From positions 26,888 to 90,887 of the forward strand of contig NZ_NMQT01000123.1 of assembly GCF_002234405.1 (NCBI RefSeq): a stretch of DNA of 64,000 nt, written 5' to 3'. The notes below the pieces were generated by a model, which worked only from the letters and a program-made list of their open reading frames with translations, searched no databases and was not told the DNA's origin. Positions 42,338 through 50,989 of this stretch are shown here, piece after piece. Positions within the stretch are counted from its first letter, which is position 1; every line of letters starts with the position of its first letter. A program made the position numbers and the translations under genes. The DNA is from Amycolatopsis thailandensis (lineage in GTDB: Bacteria; Actinomycetota; Actinomycetes; Mycobacteriales; Pseudonocardiaceae).

Positions 42338-44323
42338 TCATCCGCTGCTGGTGCCTGCTCGACCGGTGGTGGAATCGCCCTGGCCGAACCCGAACGTGAA
42401 GTCACGGCTCGGATTCGCGCTCGACCGGGTGCCGCCGGAGCGACGGGTCCGGCGCTCGCGCCTGCCGAGCACACCGGGCGCGACCGTCGGGTCGGTGCCC
42501 CAGGTCTCCTCGTCCTCGGCGAGCCAGGTCGACCGGTCGCGTTCCTTGCTCCCGCCGCCCGCGCCCGCGCCACCGCCGACCGAAGGCGGATGGAACGGCA
42601 CCCCGTTCCCCGTCCCCGTTCCTTTGGGGCCACCGAGGGTCGGCGGTCCGGTGCTCGCCGACGGCTTCCCGCCCGGCGGGGTGAGCGACGACGACGCGTC
42701 CGGTGCCACCCCGACCCGGCCGGCGCCGAGCGAGCCGGGTCCACTGTGGAAGTTCGACTGCGGATCGAACTTCGACATCGTCATGGGCAGCGTGTCGGGC
42801 GCGCGAAGAGGCGGGAGCTGCGCGGGCGGGGTCCGGCGCAACGACTTGAGATACCGCTCCATCGCCGATTCGCCGCCCGCCCCGGAGGTGACCTTGTCCG
42901 GGTACGCCTTGCGCAGCCTGTCCTTCTGGTCGAGGTTGCCGGTGCCCCTCGGGCCGACGATCTCGCCGTTCCCGTTCACCCGGGAGCCCGGCGGCACGAT
43001 GATCGGCCTGCCGTCCGGCCCCAGTACGGGCTTCCCGTCGGGGCCGATGACGGTGCCGTCGCCACCCACGTGGGACCCGCTCGGCACCTTGAGAGAGGTG
43101 TCCGAGCCGCCGCCGACCCGCGTGATCGGCGGCGGGACGGCCCCGCCCGAACCGTTGGTGCCGGTCCGGACGATCGGCGGCGGTGGTGGCGGCACCGAGG
43201 ACGTGCCGGTGTGGTTCGTGCCGTCGTCCCCGGTCGAACCGTCTCCTCCGCCGGGACCGGCGCCATCGCCGCCGCCGCCCGTGCCGCCGTCACCCGTTCC
43301 GGGGCCGCCGGCGCCGTTGCCGCCGGAAAAGTCGAGCACGACCGGTGTCCGGAGCTCCGGCAGGTATCGCATGGCCACCCGGTAGTTCGCGTCGAGCAGG
43401 CCCACCGCGCTGGCTCCCCAGCTGTCGGCAACGCCGAGGTGGTCGCGCCAGACCTTCTTCGCCGCCGTTTCGAGCTTTTCGCGCGGTCCGGTCTCGCTGA
43501 ACCTGCCGCCGAGGATCTTGCTGGCCGGGGTGTTGTCCCCGACGTTGTCCGCGAAGTAGCTGTCGGCCTTGTGGCTGCCGATGTCCGCGGCCAGCGCGGG
43601 CGCCTGCCAGATCGCCTGCACCACACCGGTCGGCGTGGACAGCTGCTTACCGGTCCCGGTCACCGCGAACCCGAGTCCGGTGTCGTAGGTGAAGCTTTCG
43701 CCTCCCTGCCATCGCGCGCGCCCGTCGACGAACATGCCCGCGGCGTGCTTCAGCAAGTCACCCGCGTCGCGAAGCCCGTCCCACGACGTGCGTTCCCGGC
43801 TCATCTGGGCCACGAGGTCCCGGCACGAGTGCGCGAAGCCGTCGAGCAGGGTCCAGAACGCGCCCGCGCCGGTCCCCTGGAAGGCGTCACCGCGGTGGCC
43901 GGTCTTGTCCCGCCAGCTCTCCAGCGGGGTGACCTGCGCCGTCAGCCAGGCCGCCGTCCCGCTGAGCGCGTTCGACGCCCGCACGAAGTCGGACTGCCGG
44001 GCGACCGTGTTCGAGTCGTCCCGCAGCGAGTCCACGATCTTGTCGCCGTTGGCGAAGAAGGTCGTCGACCACGTGTTCAGTTCCTCGGTCGCGTCGGCGA
44101 CCGCGTAGTACGACGTGTAGGCCGTCATGATCTCGGCGTGGATCAGGTTACCCGGCACCTTGTTGCTCGGCCCGCGGATGTGCTTGGGCGTACCCCACGT
44201 CAGCCACGTGGTGCGGATGGCGTCCTCACGCGACGGCACGATCGGGAAGTCGGGGGCGAGCGCGAAGATGTTGAGCGCCTGCTCCCACACCCACGTCCTG
44301 GTGTCCGGTCCACCGAGATCCAC
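42338..44323 (-). CDS. T7SS-associated long substrate with Pro/Gly-rich tail (AAWKG/PPE-like)
   Basis: A 661-residue protein. The N-terminal 330 residues are helical with WXG-like hairpin features (ESWRDKTGHRGDAFQGTGAG). The middle is a Gly/Pro-rich spacer (about 340-400), followed by the repeat-like block PDGKPVLGPDGRPIIVPPGS and a long low-complexity tail ending in the conserved TWLAEDEETWGTDP motif. The same architecture and end motif occur in the 712-residue neighbour, so the two are paralogues. They resemble proteins annotated as AAWKG family in Streptomyces. Export through the adjacent EccB/C/D machinery is inferred. The GTG start at 44323 is 6 bp after the preceding stop. Confidence 0.65.
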   Translation of the reverse strand: MDLGGPDTRTWVWEQALNIFALAPDFPIVPSREDAIRTTWLTWGTPKHIRGPSNKVPGNLIHAEIMTAYTSYYAVADATEELNTWSTTFFANGDKIVDSLRDDSNTVARQSDFVRASNALSGTAAWLTAQVTPLESWRDKTGHRGDAFQGTGAGAFWTLLDGFAHSCRDLVAQMSRERTSWDGLRDAGDLLKHAAGMFVDGRARWQGGESFTYDTGLGFAVTGTGKQLSTPTGVVQAIWQAPALAADIGSHKADSYFADNVGDNTPASKILGGRFSETGPREKLETAAKKVWRDHLGVADSWGASAVGLLDANYRVAMRYLPELRTPVVLDFSGGNGAGGPGTGDGGTGGGGDGAGPGGGDGSTGDDGTNHTGTSSVPPPPPPIVRTGTNGSGGAVPPPITRVGGGSDTSLKVPSGSHVGGDGTVIGPDGKPVLGPDGRPIIVPPGSRVNGNGEIVGPRGTGNLDQKDRLRKAYPDKVTSGAGGESAMERYLKSLRRTPPAQLPPLRAPDTLPMTMSKFDPQSNFHSGPGSLGAGRVGVAPDASSSLTPPGGKPSASTGPPTLGGPKGTGTGNGVPFHPPSVGGGAGAGGGSKERDRSTWLAEDEETWGTDPTVAPGVLGRRERRTRRSGGTRSSANPSRDFTFGFGQGDSTTGRAGTSSG

Positions 44324-44329
44324 CGGGGA

Positions 44330-44740
44330 TCAGTCCCTTCCCCTGCCGAAGACGTCGGACGGCGCGTCCTTCCACAGCTCCGAGAAGATCTTGTCGACCT
44401 CGGTGGTGCCGGTCATGGCCGCGCGCAGGTCACCGCGCTGGTCCATCAGCGGGCCGAAGACCTCGGCCACGGTGTCCGCCACGCCCTGCCGGGCCTGCCC
44501 GAGCACTTCGAGCAGGACCCGCGCCAGCTGCTCCGGCGGCATGGAGCGGTACCGCGTGGTGTTGAACTTGAGCCCCACCACGGAGTTCTGCGCGTCCATG
44601 GTCACCGTGACCATGCGGTCGGCCGAGGTCGCCGAAGAGGTCCGGGAAGCGAGATCCGCTTTCGCCGCCTCGATCCGGTCATGCTGTTCCCTCAACGTGA
44701 CCATGGTTTGGTGAAGTTGATCCTCCAGCCAGTCGGCCAT
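44330..44740 (-). CDS. YbaB/EbfC-like protein of the T7SS locus
   Basis: A 136-residue protein. An N-terminal helix (DWLEDQLHQTMVTLREQHDR), two central beta strands (RMVTVTMDAQNSVVGLKFN) and C-terminal helices (LARVLLEVLGQARQGVADTV) match the YbaB/EbfC fold. YbaB homologues bind DNA as dimers, but copies inside T7SS loci are widespread in actinobacteria and may instead work as chaperones for substrates (inference). ATG at 44740 follows GGAGGACAGG and lies 62 bp inside the 3' end of the upstream 712-residue gene, so the two frames overlap and are probably coupled. Confidence 0.7.
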   Translation of the reverse strand: MADWLEDQLHQTMVTLREQHDRIEAAKADLASRTSSATSADRMVTVTMDAQNSVVGLKFNTTRYRSMPPEQLARVLLEVLGQARQGVADTVAEVFGPLMDQRGDLRAAMTGTTEVDKIFSELWKDAPSDVFGRGRD

Positions 44741-46817
44741 CCTGTCCTCCGTGTCCGTAGTTGCGTGAGCCGCCGGCACCCCGTCCCGCGGCCCGGCCGC
44801 CGCGCCTGCGGCCGCCCAGTACCGAAGGCGGGAGCTTCGGGTCGGTGCCCCAGGTCTCTTCGTCCTCGGTCAGCCAGGTGGTCCGGTCGCGTTCGCCCTT
44901 GTTCTCCCCGCCCGCGCCCGCACCCGCGCCACCGCCCGCGGTCGGCGGATAGAACGGGACGCCGCCCATCCCGTTCTGCTGGTTCCCGGTCCCCTGCTGG
45001 TTCTTGACCAGCGAGGGACCGCCTTCGGTCGTCACCGGTTTCTCCGGCGGCGCGGGCAGGTCGTGCCCTCCGGCCGAACCGAGACCACCCGGCGAGCCGA
45101 TCGAGCCCATGTGCGCCTTTGAACCGCCGGGCCCGCCGACGCCCAGACCACTGTGGACACTCGACGCGGAGCCTTGCGACAGCGGCGAAGGCGAGGACGA
45201 GCCGTTGAGCAGCGTCGGCATCGACGGCGTGCTGCCGCCGCGCAACGACTTCAGGTACCGGTCGAGTTCCGACTCCCGGCTTTCGTCCTTTTTGGTCTCC
45301 GCGGGCCTGCCCAGCCGGTCCTTTTCGGCGAGTTTGTCGCCCTTCGGCCCGATGATGTCGCCGTTGGGGCCGATCCGGGAGCCGGGCGGGACGACGATCT
45401 GCCTGCCGAGGGAGTCGAGCAGCGGCTTCTTGTCCGGCCCGAGCACGACGCCGTCCGGGCCGATGGTCGAACCCTTCGGCGCGGTCAGCCGGTCTTCCGG
45501 CTTCGGCGGGGCCGGTGGCGGCTTGGGGCCGCCCGTCCCCGGTCCCGGCGGCGGAGGGATCGTCGGCGGGGGTGTGCCGCCGGGGCCCTTCTTGTCCTTG
45601 CCGTCCCCGGTGGAACCGTCGGGATTCGTCTTGTCCTTGGAAGGATCCGGGATCTTCGGCGGCCCGTCCTTCGATCCGGGCGGCGGGGGTCCACCCGTCT
45701 GTGAGCCCGGAGGCGGCGTCGGCGGGGGCGGCCCCTGGGAACCCGGTGGAGGTGTCGGCGGTTTCTGGTTGAAGTTCAGCCGATGCGGCGCCCGGATCTG
45801 CGGGAGCGCCATCCTCGCGACCTCGTAGGCCTTGGGGAGTTCCGTGAGCACGGCCGTGCCCGCCGGGTCCAGGGTGTTCTCGATGTGGTCGGTCCACAGC
45901 CCCCTGGCCGCGGCCATGATCGCTTCCCAGAACGCCGGACTCCGGGCGTCGGCGCCGATCAGGCTGCTCTTCGGATAGTGCTCGCCGCCCGCGAAGTTCC
46001 CCGAGCCCGACCGGTTGTTCTCCAGATCGTTCTTGAACGCGTCGCAGGTCCAGATCGCCGTCAGGCAGCCTCCCGGCCAGATCAGCCGGCTGCGCGGCAC
46101 CTTCAGATCGCCGAAGATCCCGGCGTTGTAGGTGATGTCTTCACCGTGCTGCCAGTTGTTGTAGCCCTCCTGGAGCTTGGTGAAAGCCCACTGGAGACCG
46201 TTCGCGGCCTCGTCGGCCGCCGTGGTGGGATCGTCGGCCGAGGTCCTGGCACCGTTCAGCGAATTCGACCGCGTTCCCAGCTGCGTCACCAGGTCCTTGC
46301 AGCTGAAGATCAACCCGTCCAGGAGATCGGCGAACGCCCCCGCGCCGGTGCCCTGGAAGTCGTCGCCCTTCTTCCCGACCTTGTCCCGCCAGATCTTCAG
46401 GTCGTCGGCCTGGCCGGTGAGCAGGCTCTTCGTCCCGTTCAGCGCGTCGAAAGCCCTCGTGAACGTCCATGGTTGCGCCACCGGGTTGGTGTTGTAGGCG
46501 CCTTCCATCGAACCGAGGATGTCCCGCATGTTGTCGTAGAACGGGGTCATCACCGGGGTGAACGCCTCGTAGTTCGCGCTGGCCGCCGCCCAGTACTGGC
46601 CCCAGAAGGTGGAGCTCACCGCGTAGAAGTCCCAGCCCGGGGGCGGGCCGGAGGGAGTGGCGGCGGGCTTGCCCCAGACGTCCCATTTGAGCCACTGGAC
46701 CCCGGTGATGCTGTCGCGCAGCGGCATCTTCTTGGATTTACCCGAATCCGTCGTGCAGTCGAAGATGTTGAGGGCGTCTTCCCACGGCGTCTTCGAGGCG
46801 GGGCCAGGCGAAGTCAT
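44679..46817 (-). CDS. T7SS-associated long substrate with Pro/Gly-rich tail, paralogue of the 661-residue protein
   Basis: A 712-residue protein. The N-terminus (TPWEDALNIFDCTTDSG) and the helical domain with IWRDKVGKKGDDFQGTGAG align with its downstream paralogue. A Pro-rich spacer (about 355-440) is followed by a block like GPDGVVLGPDKKPLLDSLG and a tail ending TWLTEDEETWGTDP plus a short Arg/Gly-rich end. ATG at 46817 is 6 bp after the previous stop. The 3' end overlaps the YbaB-like gene by 62 bp in another frame. Role as secreted substrate or wall-spanning component is inferred. Confidence 0.65.
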   Translation of the reverse strand: MTSPGPASKTPWEDALNIFDCTTDSGKSKKMPLRDSITGVQWLKWDVWGKPAATPSGPPPGWDFYAVSSTFWGQYWAAASANYEAFTPVMTPFYDNMRDILGSMEGAYNTNPVAQPWTFTRAFDALNGTKSLLTGQADDLKIWRDKVGKKGDDFQGTGAGAFADLLDGLIFSCKDLVTQLGTRSNSLNGARTSADDPTTAADEAANGLQWAFTKLQEGYNNWQHGEDITYNAGIFGDLKVPRSRLIWPGGCLTAIWTCDAFKNDLENNRSGSGNFAGGEHYPKSSLIGADARSPAFWEAIMAAARGLWTDHIENTLDPAGTAVLTELPKAYEVARMALPQIRAPHRLNFNQKPPTPPPGSQGPPPPTPPPGSQTGGPPPPGSKDGPPKIPDPSKDKTNPDGSTGDGKDKKGPGGTPPPTIPPPPGPGTGGPKPPPAPPKPEDRLTAPKGSTIGPDGVVLGPDKKPLLDSLGRQIVVPPGSRIGPNGDIIGPKGDKLAEKDRLGRPAETKKDESRESELDRYLKSLRGGSTPSMPTLLNGSSSPSPLSQGSASSVHSGLGVGGPGGSKAHMGSIGSPGGLGSAGGHDLPAPPEKPVTTEGGPSLVKNQQGTGNQQNGMGGVPFYPPTAGGGAGAGAGGENKGERDRTTWLTEDEETWGTDPKLPPSVLGGRRRGGRAAGRGAGGSRNYGHGGQDGRLAGGSTSPNHGHVEGTA

Positions 46818-46823
46818 CGCGGA

Positions 46824-47255
46824 TCAGGCCCCCGGACCGGGAGGCGGCGGGGTGGGGCTCGTCTGGAAGACCTGACCGAGCACGCTCATGTCGAGTTCGT
46901 TGGCCAGCTGGATGTTCTCGTGCTCGCCCTTTTCCGCGACCTCCACCACGGTCGTGATGTTCCGGTTCAGCTGGATGAGCCGTTCCTTGATCACCTCGAC
47001 CTGAGCCCACAGCGTGGGTGCCGTGCCTTTGCCCGCGAGTTCGTACTTGTCCATCAGCAACTTGGCGGGTTCCCAAGCCTCGGACCCGGCCAGCAGCCGC
47101 CGCTTTCCCGTGGTGTTGTTCGCGGTCAGCCTCAGTTCCTCGTAGTCCTTGTTCGACTCCAGCTCGGTGACCATGTTCTGCAGGACACCGGACTGGAACT
47201 CCTTGAGAAAACTGACCGTGATCTTGATGTCGCCGCTGTCCGGCTTGTCCGCCAC
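46824..47255 (-). CDS. small helical T7SS operon protein of unknown function
   Basis: A 143-residue mostly helical protein that I do not recognise as a named family. The N-terminal part begins KPDSGDIKITVSFLKEFQSG, the centre has a helix pair (LWAQVEVIKERLIQLNRNIT), and the C-terminus is short and Pro-rich (PTPPPPGPG). The size and helical content suit a WXG100-related substrate or chaperone. GTG at 47255 follows GGGAG. It is 33 bp after the WXG100 gene and 6 bp before the 712-residue substrate. Confidence 0.6.
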   Translation of the reverse strand: MADKPDSGDIKITVSFLKEFQSGVLQNMVTELESNKDYEELRLTANNTTGKRRLLAGSEAWEPAKLLMDKYELAGKGTAPTLWAQVEVIKERLIQLNRNITTVVEVAEKGEHENIQLANELDMSVLGQVFQTSPTPPPPGPGA

Positions 47256-47288
47256 GCCCCTACTCCCTTTCCCGAAAGCAGCCCGGAA

Positions 47289-47588
47289 TCAGAGCTGGAA
47301 CTTCGCCCCGATGTTCTTGTCGGTGCGCTGGTAGTTCTCGAAGGACATGGCCAGGGTCTGGTGGCCCTTCGTGAACCGGTTCTCCATCGCCGTGGTCGTG
47401 GCGTGCCAGCGGCGCTGCAGATCGATGTAGGCTTCGGCGCCCTGACCGATCCAAGTGCTGGTCATCGGCTTGATATCCCGCTCCAGGTTGAGCAGGGCAC
47501 CGTCGATCTGCTTGCTCAGCGCGACCATCCGCTCGGCGAGATGCGGGATGTTGCCGCTGACCGCGAAACCGTCATAGGGGGCACTCAT
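47289..47588 (-). CDS. WXG100 family protein (ESAT-6-like)
   Basis: A 99-residue protein with two long helices separated by the WXG turn, seen here as STWIGQGAEAY near residue 45. The size and layout are those of EsxA/CFP-10-type secreted proteins, which form antiparallel heterodimers and are exported by the EccC ATPase. The second WXG100 gene directly upstream is the natural partner. The C-terminal part (YQRTDKNIGAKFQL) does not show a perfect Y-x-x-x-D/E export signal. ATG at 47588 is 33 bp after the preceding stop. Confidence 0.85.
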   Translation of the reverse strand: MSAPYDGFAVSGNIPHLAERMVALSKQIDGALLNLERDIKPMTSTWIGQGAEAYIDLQRRWHATTTAMENRFTKGHQTLAMSFENYQRTDKNIGAKFQL

Positions 47589-47621
47589 GAGCTTTTCCTC
47601 TCTGCTTCAGGGTGGGAGTGA

Positions 47622-47960
47622 TCAGGTCAGGGCGTCGTAGACGCGGTTGCCTTCGTTGCCGCCGAACGCGTTCAGGGCGGTCAGGTTGATGTCCTCTTCG
47701 GCGGTGTTCATGGTCCTGTCGCCCTCGCCGACCAGGTTCTTGATCTCCGTGAGCATGTTGAGCACCTGGATGTAGTCCTGCTCCCACAGTTCGAGCTGGT
47801 TGAGGAAGGTCTGGGACGCCGCGCCCTGCCAGTCGGCCTTCAGGTCGCTGCGGACCGACGTCACCCCCGAGTGGATGGTCTTGCACGAGGATTCGCACTC
47901 CTCGATGGCGGAGATGCCGCCCTTCATCCCCGTGTCGGTCTTCTGGAACTGCATGGTCAT
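47622..47960 (-). CDS. WXG100 family protein (first gene of the substrate operon)
   Basis: A 112-residue protein. The WXG turn is present as ADWQGAASQTF near residue 46, flanked by two helices; two cysteines occur in ECESSCK. It is the first of the chain of substrate genes on the minus strand and is paired with the next WXG100 gene. ATG at 47960 follows AAGGACGAG; the open frame to 48041 is not needed. A copy of the shared 19-bp motif lies 81 bp upstream, in the promoter position. Confidence 0.85.
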   Translation of the reverse strand: MTMQFQKTDTGMKGGISAIEECESSCKTIHSGVTSVRSDLKADWQGAASQTFLNQLELWEQDYIQVLNMLTEIKNLVGEGDRTMNTAEEDINLTALNAFGGNEGNRVYDALT

Positions 47961-48040
47961 CGGTCGCTCGTCCTTCCTCAGGGTGTCGCGGACTTTCACC
48001 GGTCCACGGCAAGGACACCAACTCCGGGCCCGGCAGACCA

Positions 48041-48059
48041 TGCGGAACCACCGGCAGAA
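48041..48059 (-). promoter_or_regulatory. shared T7SS-locus motif upstream of the WXG100 operon
   Basis: Minus-strand sequence TTCTGCCGGTGGTTCCGCA followed by TGGTC. Seventeen of 19 bases, and the TGGTC, are shared with the copy upstream of the ECF sigma gene at 62862; GAACCACCGGCAG is shared exactly with the copy upstream of the mycosin gene. It sits between eccB and the first WXG100 gene, 81 bp from the start codon. Confidence 0.55.
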
Positions 48060-48082
48060 GTTGCCGTCGCGGATTCCTCCGG

Positions 48083-49489
48083 TCAGGAACCGCAGGTCGT
48101 GGCCGCGGGCAGCACCGTTCCGCCGTCGCGCAGGACCGAAGGATCCAGCGCGGCCCCGGTCGGCAGCAGGTTCAGCAGGGTGGTGGGCATCCCGTTCGAG
48201 GCGGCGGGCTCGAAGCCGAGCGCCTTCGCGCCTTCAGGAGGGACGGGGTACTTCACCCCGGTGTCGGTCACCAGGAAGAGGGCGTCGCCCGCCCGCCCCG
48301 ACGCGGCCGAGGCCCGGACGAGGGCACCCGCGCCGGGGCGCACCACGATCCGGTCGATCCGGGAGCAGGGCGCCGCGATACCGGGCCGGCTCGCCGGCAC
48401 CTGCCCGGACCGGGCGGTCCCGTCGGACACCGCCACCTGCGTACGCGGCGCGTCGCCGTCCGGGGTGACGAGCGCGCACAGACTCTGTCCACTGTGGAGT
48501 GTCGCGGCCTTCGGCGGCTTCGCGGGCGGCGGCTGCTCGACCGACGCGAGCCGCTCACTGACCACCCGGCCGGGCAGGGGGGCCACCACGGCGTCCCCGC
48601 CGCCGTACGCGGCCCGCCGGACTTCCGGGTCGGCGGTCAGCAACCGGGTGTCCAGTTCGGACACCGGCGTGAGACCGGCCTTCGTCAGCACGTAACGCTG
48701 CGCGGGTTCGCCCGCGACGGTGTAGAGCCTGCCGATCCGCGATTCCGTCCCGCCGAGGGAGGGTCCGGCCTCGCCGAGTCCGTCGATGGCGGGCGGCGCG
48801 AAATCCGGGCCCGCGGGCAGCGCGTCCAGCAGCGCCGACGGCACCTTGGCGGGCTGGAGCACCCCGTCCACCGCGTCGAGCGCGCCGCGGTCGGCGGCCA
48901 CCCGGTGCCGTTTGCCCTTCCACAGCAGGAAGGTCGCCCCGTCCGGGGTGACCGCGACGACCGCGGCGTCGTCACCGAGGGGCTTCGCCGTCACGTCCCC
49001 GACGCGCAACGCGGTCGGCCCGGCCTGGTCGCGATCCACGGTGGTGCACACTTCCCACGGGTCGACGGCGAGGGCGGGCAGCGAGTCGGGCGCGCCGATG
49101 ATCCCCAGCGGTTCGCCGCGCGGCACGTCCTTCAGCGAGGCCTCGGAGACGTGTTTCACCGCGAGCTGGCTCCCGGCGACCAGTTTGGCCGAGGCGAAGT
49201 TCAGCACCGGCAGCAGTTTTCCGCCGGCGTAGAGGAAGCGCGCCCCGGACGAGTCGGCGACGACCAGCGCGCCTTCCACCCGCCAGGACTTGTTCCCGCC
49301 CGGGGAGACCAGCCCGAACACCAGCAGGCCAAGACAGGCGAGAACGGCGACAGCCACGCCGATCAGACTGCCCCGGTAGGTCCGCTGCAACGGGCTTTCC
49401 GGCGCGTCGGGATCCACCCGCAGCAACGCCGAGGTCAACCGGCCCAGCATGAACCGGTGTGCCTGGACCTGATCGGTTTTGGCGTTCAT
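48083..49489 (-). CDS. eccB: type VII secretion protein EccB
   Basis: A 468-residue protein. The N-terminus QVQAHRFMLGRLTSALLRVD is the highly conserved EccB cytoplasmic start, followed by one transmembrane helix (SLIGVAVAVLACLGLLVFGL) and the large extracytoplasmic repeat domain (KSWRVEGALVVADSSGARFLY) with the usual cysteine pair (WEVCTTV and SLCALV). EccB is a core membrane component of the ESX channel. ATG at 49489 begins 5 bp after eccD ends, so the two are cotranscribed. Confidence 0.92.
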   Translation of the reverse strand: MNAKTDQVQAHRFMLGRLTSALLRVDPDAPESPLQRTYRGSLIGVAVAVLACLGLLVFGLVSPGGNKSWRVEGALVVADSSGARFLYAGGKLLPVLNFASAKLVAGSQLAVKHVSEASLKDVPRGEPLGIIGAPDSLPALAVDPWEVCTTVDRDQAGPTALRVGDVTAKPLGDDAAVVAVTPDGATFLLWKGKRHRVAADRGALDAVDGVLQPAKVPSALLDALPAGPDFAPPAIDGLGEAGPSLGGTESRIGRLYTVAGEPAQRYVLTKAGLTPVSELDTRLLTADPEVRRAAYGGGDAVVAPLPGRVVSERLASVEQPPPAKPPKAATLHSGQSLCALVTPDGDAPRTQVAVSDGTARSGQVPASRPGIAAPCSRIDRIVVRPGAGALVRASAASGRAGDALFLVTDTGVKYPVPPEGAKALGFEPAASNGMPTTLLNLLPTGAALDPSVLRDGGTVLPAATTCGS

Positions 49490-49493
49490 CGTC

Positions 49494-50867
49494 TCAGCCC
49501 CCGAATCCGCGCACGAAGCCGAAGACGCCGATCAGCCACAGGGCGAGCGGCAGCAGCGCGATCGCGGCGAGGGTCTCCGCGAGATCCGCGAGCCTGCCCC
49601 ACTGCGGCAGCATCCGGCGTCCGGGCAGCGTCCACCGCGCCACCAGCACCAGGGCGGCCAGCGCGAACACCCCCGCCACCATCGGCAGCGGACTGTGCGA
49701 ATCCGACTGCGAGGCCAGCAGCAGCCTGAGCACGCCGTAGACACCCGGGACGATCACCGAGAGCCGCTGCCACACACTGCCCAGCGCGCGGCCGTGCACC
49801 AGCAGCAGGACGCTCAGCACGGCCGCGAACGTGACGGCCTGCCACGACCGGTCGCGGACCACGAATTCGAGGGTGACCAGGCAGGCCGTGCCGATCGCGG
49901 CGAACAACGCGGTCACGAAGGCGTCCGCGATCAGTCCCTTGCCGACGACCTCGTCACCGGGATGCGGATCGAGTTCCTCCTGCAGTTCCCGGGCCGTGGT
50001 CGGCAGACCGGGCAGCCGCAGCCCGGACAGCCGGAAGGCGATCCTCGGCACGAAGGCGCCGAGCAGGACGGCGATCACCGCGATGATCGTCGCCGAGGCG
50101 GACGCGGACTCCCCGCCCAGCATCAGCACCAGGCCACCGGTCGCGCACAGCAGCGCGAACGTCGCGACCGAGACGAACACCGCCGCGGATCCCGCCACCG
50201 CCGCCATCCCGAGCGCGGCGGCGCCCGCGCCCGCGACACAGGCGGCCAGCAGCCGTGCACCGGTCAGCACCGGACCTTCGGGGCCGTGCGGGACGAGCGA
50301 ACCGGCCAGCCCGACGAACGGGACGGCGGCCAGCGCCAGCGCCAAGGCCGCGGCACCGTCACCGAGCGCGCGGGCCGCGGTGGCGGCGCACACCAGCAGG
50401 AAGAAGGCCGCCACCCCGGCGGACAACAGCGTCGGCCAGCCGGCGGGCGCGGTCACCAGCAGGAAGAACCCGAGCGCCACCGCGGCCAGCACGCCGCCGA
50501 GCATCGTCCACCGGGTGGCCTGCGCGCTCCACGAATCGGGCCGGGCGCGGGCCTCGGTGGACAGCCCATCGATGATGTCGTCGAAATGAACGGCGGGCAA
50601 CTGTTCCCGCCGCGGCCGCAGGTGCAGGGTCTCGCCGTCGCGCAGGTCGAGAACGTCGACAGTGGACTCCTGGTCCAGCGGCGGATCGCCGAGCCGTTGC
50701 AGGATCCAGCCGTCGTGGTCCACCCCCTCCTCCGCCAGCTCGTGGCCGGCGTGGCCGAGGATCGTCGGCATCAGGTCGATCAACGGGATGTCCACCGGGA
50801 CGGCCAGTTCGAAACTGGTCGCCGGTGCGCGGACTCGGAGTTTGCACAGTCCTGAAGTGGTCGCCAT
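49494..50867 (-). CDS. eccD: type VII secretion protein EccD
   Basis: A 457-residue protein. The N-terminal 90 residues form the ubiquitin-like (YukD) domain (CKLRVRAPATSFELAVPVDI, then the conserved LRDGETLHLRPR). About eleven transmembrane helices follow from residue 125 on, as in all EccD subunits, which build the large membrane cavity of the ESX complex. ATG at 50867 starts just before the ubiquitin-like domain; the longer open frame is not credible. It is divergent from eccC, with 122 bp between the start codons. Confidence 0.92.
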   Translation of the reverse strand: MATTSGLCKLRVRAPATSFELAVPVDIPLIDLMPTILGHAGHELAEEGVDHDGWILQRLGDPPLDQESTVDVLDLRDGETLHLRPRREQLPAVHFDDIIDGLSTEARARPDSWSAQATRWTMLGGVLAAVALGFFLLVTAPAGWPTLLSAGVAAFFLLVCAATAARALGDGAAALALALAAVPFVGLAGSLVPHGPEGPVLTGARLLAACVAGAGAAALGMAAVAGSAAVFVSVATFALLCATGGLVLMLGGESASASATIIAVIAVLLGAFVPRIAFRLSGLRLPGLPTTARELQEELDPHPGDEVVGKGLIADAFVTALFAAIGTACLVTLEFVVRDRSWQAVTFAAVLSVLLLVHGRALGSVWQRLSVIVPGVYGVLRLLLASQSDSHSPLPMVAGVFALAALVLVARWTLPGRRMLPQWGRLADLAETLAAIALLPLALWLIGVFGFVRGFGG

Positions 50868-50989
50868 GGCACACGCCTTCGCTCGGGCGACCGACGCGCG
50901 GAATCGTGAATGAACCGTCGCGTGGTCGGATTTCGTCTCCTCTGGTGGAGCTGCCACCACAGCGCGTCCGAGAGGGAAGGAATCCGGGC
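50868..50989. promoter_or_regulatory. eccD/eccC divergent promoter region
   Basis: A 122-bp non-coding interval that must hold promoters for both operon arms. It contains a small palindrome, TGGTGG-AGCTG-CCACCA, at 50943-50959 and the GAGAGGGAAGG ribosome-binding region of eccC. No confident -35/-10 pair can be named, and the 19-bp motif seen at other T7SS promoters is not found here. Confidence 0.4.
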
